8,428 bases of DNA from Sphingomonadaceae bacterium (GTDB lineage: Bacteria; Pseudomonadota; Alphaproteobacteria; Sphingomonadales; Sphingomonadaceae). Position 1 is the first letter of the stretch; each line of letters starts with the position of its first letter. Positions 1 to 5,844 of this stretch are shown piece after piece. Under the pieces are notes generated by a model. The model saw nothing but the letters and a program-made list of their open reading frames with translations, was not told the DNA's origin and ran no database searches. Location: contig SHLU01000100.1 of NCBI GenBank assembly GCA_004282995.1, positions 1-8,428 on the forward strand, read 5' to 3'. The position numbers and the translations under genes were made by a program.

Positions 1-136
1 GTTCGTAGGCGAACGAAGCGGCGTGGGCCGGGGGGGCCTGCAACTGCGTACTGAGCGCGACGAATGCAGTCATCGCGACGATGCTGGCAAGTGCAGCCTG
101 GCCAAGCCGCGTCTGGAAGAATTCGCGAGTATACAT
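1..136 (-). CDS. N-terminal part of a small exported or membrane-anchored protein (partial)
   Basis: Reading on the minus strand from the ATG at 136-134, 45 codons are open up to the window edge, so the C-terminus is missing. The start is supported by an AGGGAGG ribosome binding site (complement of 146-152), nine bases before the ATG. After a short charged N-terminus with arginines at residues 4 and 10, a hydrophobic stretch runs from about residue 12 to 30. It ends in an A-H-A-A motif near residue 38, which looks like a signal peptide with a signal peptidase I site or like a single membrane anchor. I do not recognise the family. It is divergent from pspF and sits behind a consensus sigma-54 promoter, so by analogy with enterobacterial pspF/pspA it is probably the first gene of the psp operon. 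It is not PspA itself, because the N-terminus is unlike PspA. PspA would be expected further left, outside the window. Confidence 0.7.
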   Translation of the reverse strand, partial: MYTREFFQTRLGQAALASIVAMTAFVALSTQLQAPPAHAASFAYE

Positions 137-199
137 GGTCGGGGTCCTCCCTGAAATCCTGTGCCGCGAACCAATTTTGCAGCGTATGCCCTAGTCTCT

Positions 200-214
200 G
201 CAAACCCCGTGCCA
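200..214 (-). promoter_or_regulatory. Sigma-54 (RpoN) promoter of the divergent psp-side gene
   Basis: On the minus strand the sequence is TGGCACGGGGTTTGC, matching all 11 defined bases of the sigma-54 consensus TGGCACG-N4-TTGC with the required GG-N10-GC spacing. The C of the -12 element is at 200, placing the transcription start near 188 and giving a leader of about 52 bases before the ATG at 136. The adjacent gene encodes a PspF-type sigma-54 activator, the known regulator of such promoters. Confidence 0.9.
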
Positions 215-268
215 GTTTGGCGGAGTGCCGGAATTCAGCGATCCTTAACGTTTTTCGCCGCCACTTGC

Positions 269-285
269 TTGGTGAGTATTGCCAA
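269..285. promoter_or_regulatory. Candidate PspF enhancer (upstream activating) site
   Basis: TTGGTGAGTATTGCCAA is an imperfect dyad with outer arms TTGG and CCAA. Its centre is about 89 bases upstream of the predicted sigma-54 start at 188, within the -80 to -125 zone where PspF binds in Escherichia coli. From memory, it shares the TTxGTG and GCxAA flanks of E. coli UAS I. It overlaps the predicted -35 of pspF (279-284), so PspF bound here would repress its own gene, as it does in E. coli. The role is inferred from position and symmetry. Confidence 0.45.
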
Positions 286-308
286 ACCTTGGGAAATTTC
301 ACTATATA
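279..308 (+). promoter_or_regulatory. Candidate housekeeping promoter of pspF
   Basis: A TTGCCA -35 (279-284), an 18-base spacer and a TATATA -10 (303-308) make a good sigma-70-type promoter. Transcription would start about seven bases after the -10, at or next to position 315, which is the A of the chosen pspF ATG. No convincing Shine-Dalgarno sequence precedes that ATG, so the mRNA may be leaderless. Confidence 0.5.
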
Positions 309-314
309 TCGGGT

Positions 315-1349
315 ATGGAGCGGGGAAATCAGTTTGTCGGCCAATCTACGGCCTTTCTCGACGCGGTGGAACGCGCCAGCCGGGCGGCGCCAATGCAGCG
401 CCCGATTCTTATCATCGGCGAACGTGGCACCGGTAAGGAATTGATTGCTGAGCGTCTCCATCGTCTTTCGCCGCGTTGGGGCGAGCCGCTTGTCATCATG
501 AACTGCGCGGCCCTGCCGGAAACCCTGATCGAAGCCGAATTGTTCGGCCACGAGGCGGGTGCTTTCACCGGTGCTACCAGAGCGCGCGCGGGAAGGTTTG
601 AAGAAGCCGACAAGGGCACACTATTTCTCGACGAACTGGGCACACTGTCGATGGCGGCGCAAGAACGCCTGTTGCGCGCTGTCGAATACGGCGAGGTCAC
701 CCGCATCGGATCTTCGCGCCCCATCCACGTCGATGTGCGCATCGTTGGCGCGACCAACGAAGATTTGCCGCAACTGGCCAGGAAGGGCACTTTCCGTGCC
801 GACCTGCTCGACCGCTTGAGTTTCGAAGTCATTACCTTGCCGCCCCTGCGTGTCCGCGAGGGCGATGTCGGAGTGCTTGCGGAATACTTCGGACGACGCA
901 TGGCAGCCGAGCTCGAATGGGAAAGCTGGCCGGGTTTTGCAGCCCATGTGCAGGCTGAGCTCGAGGACCACCCCTGGCCCGGCAATGTCCGCGAACTGCG
1001 CAACGTGGTCGAGCGCGCGGTGTACCGCTGGGACAGCTGGGAAGAGCCAATCGGCCATGTCCAGTTCGATCCCTTCGACAGCCCGTGGAAACCGCTCGAA
1101 CGCAAGGAACCCAAGCGCCAAGGGTCGACCGATTTTCGCGACGCGCTTCCGGGCAAGGCCTCGGCAGCGCCAGATTTCAGTTCCATCGACGACCTGCGTG
1201 CCGCCGTCGACGAGCACGAGCGCCGGATTGTCGAGCATGCGCTTGGCAAGCATCGCTGGAACCAGCGCCAGACCGCCAAGGCGTTGGGCTTGTCCTATGA
1301 CCAGCTGCGTCATTGCATCAAGAAGCACAGCCTGCTGGAAGAAAGCTGA
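315..1349 (+). CDS. pspF: PspF, sigma-54-dependent activator of the phage shock (envelope stress) regulon
   Basis: A 344-residue AAA+ enhancer-binding protein that remodels RpoN-RNA polymerase using ATP. Visible in order: Walker A GERGTGKE (35-42), the sigma-54-contacting GAFTGA loop (82-87), Walker B with GTLFLDEL (101-108), the arginine-containing FRADLLDRL segment (about 160-168), WPGNVRELRN (221-230), and a Fis-type helix-turn-helix at about 316-338. There is no N-terminal receiver or sensor domain, as in E. coli PspF, which is inhibited directly by PspA. A tryptophan in SPRW (residue 55) aligns with E. coli W56, reported as important for PspA inhibition, so PspA control is probably kept. 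I chose ATG 315 because MERGNQFVGQS then aligns with the N-terminus of E. coli PspF. An upstream in-frame TTG at 279 would add 12 residues that the family lacks. The stop overlaps the ribosome binding site of the next gene, so the two are probably cotranscribed. Confidence 0.93.
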   Translation: MERGNQFVGQSTAFLDAVERASRAAPMQRPILIIGERGTGKELIAERLHRLSPRWGEPLVIMNCAALPETLIEAELFGHEAGAFTGATRARAGRFEEADKGTLFLDELGTLSMAAQERLLRAVEYGEVTRIGSSRPIHVDVRIVGATNEDLPQLARKGTFRADLLDRLSFEVITLPPLRVREGDVGVLAEYFGRRMAAELEWESWPGFAAHVQAELEDHPWPGNVRELRNVVERAVYRWDSWEEPIGHVQFDPFDSPWKPLERKEPKRQGSTDFRDALPGKASAAPDFSSIDDLRAAVDEHERRIVEHALGKHRWNQRQTAKALGLSYDQLRHCIKKHSLLEES

Positions 1350-1358
1350 GGCAGGGGA

Positions 1359-1970
1359 GTGTGCAATCTCTATCAGGTCAAATCCTCGCACACGGAGATT
1401 GCCGATTTCTTTGATGTCATTGCCGAGGACTTCGGCGCCAATACCGCGCAGGAAGTCTACCCGGGCTATCCCGCTCCGGTAGTGGCCGATGGCAAAGTCC
1501 AGTCGATGCATTGGGGGTTCCCGCTCCAGCGCAAGGGCGCCAAGGGTCAGCCCTTGAAGCCCAAGCCGGTCAACAACACCCGCAGCGACAAGCTCGAGAG
1601 CTTTTTCTGGCGCTACTCATTCGAGGAACGACGCTGCCTGATCCCGGTCACCAGCTTTGCCGAGGCAGAGGGACCGAAGGGGCGGATGACCCGCACGTGG
1701 TTCTCGATGCCTGACGCGCCGCTGTTCGCCACCGCCGGAATCTGGCGCGATACTGACGAGTGGGGTGCGGCCTACTCGATGGTCATGACCGAGGCCAACG
1801 CCCAGGTCGCGGTGGTGCACAACAGGATGCCGCTTATACTCCCGCCGGAGGCATGGTCAGCCTGGCTCAACGGCAGTCCGGCAGAGGCATATGATCTATG
1901 CGTGCCATTCTCTGGACCACTCGAAGTTGATCGCACAGATACGCCATGGTTCCGGAGAAAGGGGGCCTAG
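1359..1970 (+). CDS. SRAP-domain protein (YedK/HMCES family), abasic-site DNA-protein crosslinker
   Basis: A 203-residue protein of the SOS-response-associated peptidase family. Family members shield abasic sites in single-stranded DNA: after removal of Met1, Cys2 forms a covalent thiazolidine link to the abasic sugar. The start is a GTG, fixed by the obligatory Met-Cys N-terminus (MCNLYQV) and by a GAGG ribosome binding site (1348-1351) seven bases upstream. The expected active-site residues are visible: Cys2, Asn73 and Arg75 in NNTRSD, Glu102 in TSFAEAE, and His154 in VVHNRMPLIL. The motif HWGF at 51-54 is also typical. The gene begins nine bases after pspF stops and probably shares its transcript, putting a DNA-damage protein under the pspF promoter. 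I see no alphaproteobacterial LexA box (GTTC-N7-GTTC) just upstream. Family membership is secure. The cellular role is taken from characterised homologues. Confidence 0.9.
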   Translation: MCNLYQVKSSHTEIADFFDVIAEDFGANTAQEVYPGYPAPVVADGKVQSMHWGFPLQRKGAKGQPLKPKPVNNTRSDKLESFFWRYSFEERRCLIPVTSFAEAEGPKGRMTRTWFSMPDAPLFATAGIWRDTDEWGAAYSMVMTEANAQVAVVHNRMPLILPPEAWSAWLNGSPAEAYDLCVPFSGPLEVDRTDTPWFRRKGA

Positions 1971-2009
1971 CGCCCGAGTTGCCGGGCACTTTGGTTCGAT
2001 GGCTAGGCC
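1964..2009. repeat. Inverted repeat around the SRAP stop codon, with an internal hairpin (possible weak terminator)
   Basis: GGCCTAGC (1964-1971, containing the TAG stop) is the exact reverse complement of GCTAGGCC (2002-2009). Inside lies a second dyad, GCCCG (1972-1976) and CGGGC (1983-1987), with a six-base loop, followed by ACTTTGGTT. The inner hairpin could be a weak intrinsic terminator, but the T-run is poor. The outer arms could instead be paired protein-binding half-sites about 104 bases upstream of the predicted secretin start. Confidence 0.4.
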
Positions 2010-2065
2010 TGAACGTCGTATATATGCAACATCCCGAGCCAAAGGATCTGGCGTCGCTTGCCCAA

Positions 2066-2080
2066 GGCTCTCTGGTTGCT
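2066..2080 (+). promoter_or_regulatory. Candidate sigma-54 promoter of the secretin gene
   Basis: AGGCTCTCTGGTTGCT has GG (2066-2067), ten bases and GC (2078-2079), with a full TTGCT -12 element but a weaker -24 element. It matches 8 of the 11 consensus core bases. The predicted start is near 2091, giving a 24-base leader with GAGGGG (2099-2104) ten bases before the ATG at 2115. GG-N10-GC occurs by chance in GC-rich DNA, so this call depends on its position and on the better sites nearby. An alternative TATATA (2019-2024) has no clear -35. Confidence 0.4.
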
Positions 2081-2114
2081 ACACAGGCAGGAGGGATTGA
2101 GGGGTCGCTTTCAC

Positions 2115-3689
2115 ATGAAAACCGTTGCTGCTCGAAAACTCGGGCACCGGATATTGCTTCTTCTGGTTGGCGTGGCTGCAATCTTGTGGGTCACAGCACC
2201 TGTCGCTGCGCTCGCGCAGGTGGTGCCTTCTGTGCTGGAAGAAATGCGGCTCGTCACACAAGATGAGGAGAGCGCTTCTTTCGTCCTGCGCTTTTCACCA
2301 CGAGAGCCTCGCTTTGCCATCGTCGACCGGAACCCAAGCCGGCCGGAATTGATAATGGCGACCGCCCTCAAGACCGGTCGGGTGGCTAACCGGCAGAATT
2401 ATCGCGGTCTGGTTAGGTCTGTTTCCTTTGCAACGCAGGGAAGCAGCCTCGTGATGCGCTTCGATACCGCTGTACCGGCGCGCATCAAGGCAGAGGTGAT
2501 CGGTCCGGCAACCATCCAGGTACGGGTCGAACGCGTAACAGTGGAGGAAGAGATCGGCAGCCGACCGATAGGTTCGGCCGGCGAAGATGTCATCCCGCAG
2601 CAGCAGTTAAACCAGGGGCCGACCGATTCATGGCAACCGGGCGACTCGTACGAACTGGTTTTCCTGAAATATGCCGATGTGTCGGAAATCATCGGCCTGC
2701 TTTCCGACGGCGTAGAGATTGCTCCGAATGATGTCTTTATTCGCCGCGAGCCTGGCTTCGGTTCGCCCGGTGTAAACCAGCAGAACTCGTTTATCGGTGC
2801 TCCGCAGCAGGCGCAGAAGGAAGAGGTTCCGCTTGGGCAAAACTTCGGCAATGGTCTGGCTGTCGATCGTCGTCTCAATGCTATCTGGGTGACAGGGACT
2901 AAGGACCGGATCGACCGGGTCAAGCGCCAGATCGCCCTGATCGACGTGCCGGTGGATAGCGTGATCCTTGAAACACAGTTCGTGGAACTTTCCGAAAGCG
3001 GTGCTCGCAATATCGGGATCGATTTCACCAATCAGAACGGTCAGATCGCGGTCGGTACTGCAACCAGGGGCGGCAACAATCCATTCGGCGTCGATCCGAT
3101 GGATATCTTGCTGTCGGGCCAGTTGCAGGCGGCCATCAATCTGCAGATCCAGAAGGGGGAAGGGCGCATCGTATCTCGCCCACGGATCGCGGCGCAGAGC
3201 GGCTCGACCGCAAAGATTATTACCGGCGATGCCCTGCCGATCCTGACCTCGATCCAGTTGTCCGGCGTCAACGGTGTGTCGCAGCAGGTTCAATATGTGA
3301 ATGTCGGTGTCACGCTGCAGATAGCGCCGCGTGTCAGCAGCGATGGATATATCACGTCCAAGATCTACGGTGTGGTGTCGAGTGTGACGGGTTTCAGCCA
3401 GGGCTATCCAACAATCAGCCAGCGCGAAGCAGAAACCAGCGCTTCGGTGCGAGATGGGGAGACCTTCGTCATCGGGGGGCTGACACAGGAAAACGTGCTG
3501 ACCACAAATTCCAAGATCCCCTTGCTCGGCGACATCCCGTTCGTCGGCAATTTGTTCCGCAATGAACGGTCGACCACGACAAAAACAGAGCTTTATATCG
3601 TCATCACGCCCCGTATCGTCAGGCATCGGCGCTTCGAGACTGCGGATGATAACGAAGAGTCCAACCAAATACAGGATTATCAGTATTAA
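2115..3689 (+). CDS. Orphan secretin-family outer-membrane channel protein with AMIN-like N-terminal domain
   Basis: A 524-residue protein predicted to form a multimeric gated outer-membrane channel of the type II secretion/type IV pilus class. A signal peptide covers about residues 1-34, with cleavage likely after AALA. An AMIN-like beta domain (about 42-142), as in PilQ, may bind peptidoglycan. Next come a small N-domain (about 180-280, with YELVFLKYADVSEIIGLL and LNAIWVTG) and a secretin domain (about 285-503). The secretin domain includes EGRIVSRPRIAAQSG and the near-terminal signature KIPLLGDIPFVGNLFR (467-482). The tail is acidic and Tyr/Gln-rich. It is shorter than PilQ or GspD and has no recognisable pilotin-binding S-domain. 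The start is the ATG with GAGGGG ten bases upstream. An upstream TTG at 2058 would place 19 non-signal residues before the signal peptide. No pilus or secretion genes adjoin it. Its neighbours are pspF-SRAP and a secreted protease. The assembly family is unresolved. Confidence 0.85.
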   Translation: MKTVAARKLGHRILLLLVGVAAILWVTAPVAALAQVVPSVLEEMRLVTQDEESASFVLRFSPREPRFAIVDRNPSRPELIMATALKTGRVANRQNYRGLVRSVSFATQGSSLVMRFDTAVPARIKAEVIGPATIQVRVERVTVEEEIGSRPIGSAGEDVIPQQQLNQGPTDSWQPGDSYELVFLKYADVSEIIGLLSDGVEIAPNDVFIRREPGFGSPGVNQQNSFIGAPQQAQKEEVPLGQNFGNGLAVDRRLNAIWVTGTKDRIDRVKRQIALIDVPVDSVILETQFVELSESGARNIGIDFTNQNGQIAVGTATRGGNNPFGVDPMDILLSGQLQAAINLQIQKGEGRIVSRPRIAAQSGSTAKIITGDALPILTSIQLSGVNGVSQQVQYVNVGVTLQIAPRVSSDGYITSKIYGVVSSVTGFSQGYPTISQREAETSASVRDGETFVIGGLTQENVLTTNSKIPLLGDIPFVGNLFRNERSTTTKTELYIVITPRIVRHRRFETADDNEESNQIQDYQY

Positions 3690-3701
3690 AATATTCCTAC
3701 C

Positions 3702-3719
3702 TTGAATCGAGCGATTCAA
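3702..3719. repeat. Perfect inverted repeat after the secretin gene
   Basis: TTGAATCGAGCGATTCAA has 8-base arms around AG. It lies 13 bases after the secretin stop. No T-run follows, so it is a poor intrinsic terminator and fits an operator or enhancer site better. It is about 214 bases upstream of the predicted protease sigma-54 start. Confidence 0.5.
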
Positions 3720-3736
3720 AGTAAGAACTGCTCACA

Positions 3737-3748
3737 AGTTAGCTAACT
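3737..3748. repeat. 12-base perfect palindrome
   Basis: AGTTAGCTAACT reads the same on both strands with no spacer. It is the second of three dyads in the gap between secretin and protease, centred about 181 bases upstream of the predicted protease transcription start. A protein-binding role is inferred. Confidence 0.45.
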
Positions 3749-3760
3749 GACTTAAGAAAT

Positions 3761-3776
3761 TCGCAGTCTCCTGCGA
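3761..3776. repeat. Short hairpin-forming inverted repeat
   Basis: TCGCAG (3761-3766) and CTGCGA (3771-3776) flank a TCTC loop. No T-tract follows. It overlaps a mediocre sigma-70-like pair, TTAAGA (3752-3757) and GATACT (3775-3780) with 17-base spacing, so it could also be an operator for a weak constitutive protease promoter. The rest of the gap to 3897 is AT-rich and shows no gene. Confidence 0.4.
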
Positions 3777-3897
3777 TACTATAGGTGTTGATTTGTTAAA
3801 TAAAAGAGCGCATCGCCTCCCACTATTCTAGGTCGGTCAAGTCTGAAAAATTATTTTGATTGGGGTCTCGACATCGGGTCTTTGTTGGCTAAGGTCT

Positions 3898-3912
3898 TGG
3901 TCCGGGGTTTGC
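3898..3912 (+). promoter_or_regulatory. Candidate sigma-54 promoter of the S8 protease gene
   Basis: TGGTCCGGGGTTTGC has exact GG-N10-GC spacing, matches 9 of the 11 consensus core bases, and differs at only two of 15 positions from the psp-side promoter at 200-214. The -12 C is at 3912, so transcription should begin near 3924. That leaves a 38-base leader with GAGGGGGG (3949-3956) just before the ATG at 3962. The similarity to the psp promoter and the spacing to the gene make chance less likely. Confidence 0.65.
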
Positions 3913-3961
3913 GGGTCGCGCAACGCCGAATAACAAGACTTGAACAATGAGGGGGGTCCTT

Positions 3962-5095
3962 ATGAAATTCAAAACACTTGCCATCTTGGCAGCTCTTCCG
4001 ATGGTCGCGCTGTCTCAGCCGGCTGCCGCGCAGAATGCGGGCGACAAGATCGCCAACAGCTATATCTGCGTATTCAACAAGAATGTTTCGCGTGGAGCAG
4101 CGCAGGCGGAAGCCAACAGGGCAGCGCAGGCCAGCCAGGCGCAGCTAAAGCATGTTTACAGCGTGGCCATTCGCGGATTTGCCGTAAATGCGGCACCGCA
4201 AGCTATCGCCAACATGCAGCGCAATAATCCGAACATCGCTTATTGCGAGCAGGATCAGGTGGTCACGGCGATCCAGTGGCAGGGCAACAAGAAGCCGGGC
4301 AATACTGGCAAGCCCGGCGGCGGTGGTGGTGCGCAGCCTCCACAGGAGACCCCATGGGGTATTGCTCGCGTGAATGGCGGCGCTGCCGGCAATTTTGCCA
4401 CCGCATGGGTAATCGACAGCGGTATTGAACTGGATCACCCTGATCTCAACGTGGATGTTGGTCGGTCTGCTAGCTTTGTGCGCGGTAATGCCGGCGACCA
4501 GAACGGCCACGGTACGCATGTGGCCGGAACTATTGCCGCCTATGACAACAATATCGGCGTGATCGGCGTGGCACCTGGCGCGCCAGTAGTTGCCGTACGC
4601 GTGCTTGATCGTCGTGGTTCGGGGTCGACGTCCGGCGTCATCGCGGGTGTCGATTATGTGGCGCAGTACGGCCGTGCAGGCGATGTCGCCAACATGAGTC
4701 TGGGTGGTGGTGTCAGCACCGCGCTTGACCAAGCTGTCGTTAACGCGGCGAGCGGTGGTGTTCGCTTTGCGCTGGCAGCGGGCAACGAAAGGGATAGCGC
4801 CAACAACCATTCGCCCGCACGAGCGAACGGTCCCAACGTTTATACCGTTTCGTCTTTCGCGATCGGCGACAACTGGTCGAGCTTTTCGAACTACGGCAAT
4901 CCGCCGATCGATTTCGCTGAGCCAGGATCCTCGATCAAGTCGACCTGGACCGGCGGTGGCTATAACACCATTTCCGGCACGTCCATGGCGACGCCGCACC
5001 TCGCTGGCATCCTGTTGCAGGGCAATGTCGCCAATGGCGGCCGCGTGAATGGTGATCCGGACGGTAACCCCGATGTTATTGGCGTCGTGCAGTAA
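3962..5095 (+). CDS. Secreted subtilisin-like serine protease (peptidase S8, proteinase K-like)
   Basis: A 377-residue preproprotease. The signal peptide ends near residue 24 (PAAAQ). An inhibitor-I9 propeptide (about 32-105) should act as folding chaperone and inhibitor. A glycine/proline-rich linker (about 109-128) leads to the catalytic domain starting near TPWGIARV (130). The triad is complete: Asp152 in WVIDSGIELDHPDL, His183 in NGHGTHVAG and Ser341 in SGTSMATPH. The oxyanion Asn275 is in LAAGNE. The only two cysteines, 36 and 95, lie in the propeptide. The C-terminus ends soon after the catalytic Ser helix with an Asp/Gly/Asn-rich segment (GDPDGNPD), so there is no added secretion domain. 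ATG 3962 is preferred over the in-frame ATG at 3947 because it follows GAGGGGGG and gives a clean signal peptide. A sigma-54-like promoter lies upstream and a strong terminator downstream, so it is probably transcribed alone. Whether it exits through the neighbouring secretin is unknown. Confidence 0.92.
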   Translation: MKFKTLAILAALPMVALSQPAAAQNAGDKIANSYICVFNKNVSRGAAQAEANRAAQASQAQLKHVYSVAIRGFAVNAAPQAIANMQRNNPNIAYCEQDQVVTAIQWQGNKKPGNTGKPGGGGGAQPPQETPWGIARVNGGAAGNFATAWVIDSGIELDHPDLNVDVGRSASFVRGNAGDQNGHGTHVAGTIAAYDNNIGVIGVAPGAPVVAVRVLDRRGSGSTSGVIAGVDYVAQYGRAGDVANMSLGGGVSTALDQAVVNAASGGVRFALAAGNERDSANNHSPARANGPNVYTVSSFAIGDNWSSFSNYGNPPIDFAEPGSSIKSTWTGGGYNTISGTSMATPHLAGILLQGNVANGGRVNGDPDGNPDVIGVVQ

Positions 5096-5116
5096 AGCGA
5101 TCCAGTTATGATTTCG

Positions 5117-5146
5117 AAAGGGCCCGGTTCGCGCCGGGCCCTTTTT
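5117..5146 (+). terminator. Intrinsic terminator of the protease gene
   Basis: An AAAGGGCCCGG stem (5117-5127) pairs perfectly with CCGGGCCCTTT (5134-5144) around a TTCGCG loop, and a run of five Ts (5142-5146) follows. It lies 22 bases after the protease stop codon and separates this unit from the rimP operon. The A-run on the left arm could allow bidirectional use, but the genes on both sides point rightwards. Confidence 0.93.
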
Positions 5147-5277
5147 CGTTGCAAGTTTCAAAAACCGTCTCTAGATAGCGCCCATCCCGACATTGTCTGA
5201 CACTGTAGGGCTGGCGCCGAAACGGGGCCGGCACCCAACGCCTGTGTTAGTCTCATGTTCGCTTAAGTGGAGACCGA

Positions 5278-5844
5278 ATGGCCGACGTAGAACGCCTGAC
5301 CGCATTGATCGAACCCGAAGCCGCAGCGCTTGGCTTCGACCTTGTGCGCGTCAAGATGATACCATCGGAGGCAGGCGACGGCGGGCAAGCGCTACAAATC
5401 ATGGCCGAGGATCCGGCCACCGGCCAGCTGGTGATCGAACAATGCGCCGCGCTTTCGCGCCGTGTTTCGGACGCGATCGACACGGCCGAGGAGCAGGGCG
5501 AAACACTGATCCCGGGTGCCTACCACCTCGAGGTCAGTTCGCCCGGCATCGACCGGCCATTGACCCGGGCCAAGGATTTTGCCGACTGGGCCGGACACGA
5601 GGCGAAAATCAGCCTGGTCGAGAAGGTCGACGGCAATCGCAATCTGCGCGGAAACCTTGTCGGCATCGAAGGCGACATCGTGACGATCGCGGATAACCGC
5701 GCGGGCGAGGTTTCATTCGCCCTCGAACAGATACACAGCGCCAAGCTGGTCCTCACCGACGAACTGATCGCTGCAACGCAACCCCTCGACACCGCCGGTG
5801 CCGAAGACATACTCGAAGACCAAGAAGAGAAGGCTGACGACTGA
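5278..5844 (+). CDS. rimP: Ribosome maturation factor RimP
   Basis: A 188-residue cytoplasmic factor needed for late maturation of the 30S ribosomal subunit. The N-terminal alpha/beta domain spans about residues 1-84. The family signature VSSPGIDRPL is at 86-95 and leads into the SH3-like C-terminal domain (about 96-160). The last 30 residues are an acidic, probably disordered tail (EDILEDQEEKADD), longer than in many homologues. The ATG follows GGAG (5269-5272) with a five-base gap. It is the first gene of the rimP-nusA-ylxR-infB cluster, and its TGA overlaps the nusA ATG by one base, so translation is probably coupled. The 130-base stretch from the terminator to the ATG should hold the operon promoter, but I see no convincing one. 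Confidence 0.95.
   Translation: MADVERLTALIEPEAAALGFDLVRVKMIPSEAGDGGQALQIMAEDPATGQLVIEQCAALSRRVSDAIDTAEEQGETLIPGAYHLEVSSPGIDRPLTRAKDFADWAGHEAKISLVEKVDGNRNLRGNLVGIEGDIVTIADNRAGEVSFALEQIHSAKLVLTDELIAATQPLDTAGAEDILEDQEEKADD

Noticed and set aside
1..14. Small inverted repeat GTTCG-TAGG-CGAAC at the left edge
   Set aside because: It lies within coding sequence, has only 5-base arms, and its context is cut by the window edge.
621..1511. Long minus-strand open frame across pspF and SRAP
   Set aside because: It is antisense to pspF and SRAP, which have clear family motifs. The protein has no recognisable family, and long antisense frames are expected in GC-rich coding DNA.
2044..2057. Second GG-N10-GC match before the secretin
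   Set aside because: Both the -24 (GGATC) and -12 (TCGC) elements depart from consensus. The site at 2066-2080 is better placed and has a full TTGC.
2628..3719. Minus-strand open frame opposite the secretin
   Set aside because: The sense strand encodes a clear secretin with a signal peptide and the C-terminal signature. The antisense product shows no coherent domain.
3849..3861. IHF site between the dyads and the protease sigma-54 promoter (AATCAA on the minus strand)
   Set aside because: The WATCAA half matches, but the TTR half has only one of three bases. The position is attractive, but the match is insufficient.
3863..3897. Three GGTCT direct repeats upstream of the protease promoter
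   Set aside because: They are short, and the spacing (13 then 16 bases) is irregular and not helically phased. They may be chance.
5149..5177. TTGCAA-17-TAGATA as a rimP operon promoter
   Set aside because: Only 7 of 12 hexamer bases match, and the -35 overlaps the end of the terminator region. Too weak to call.
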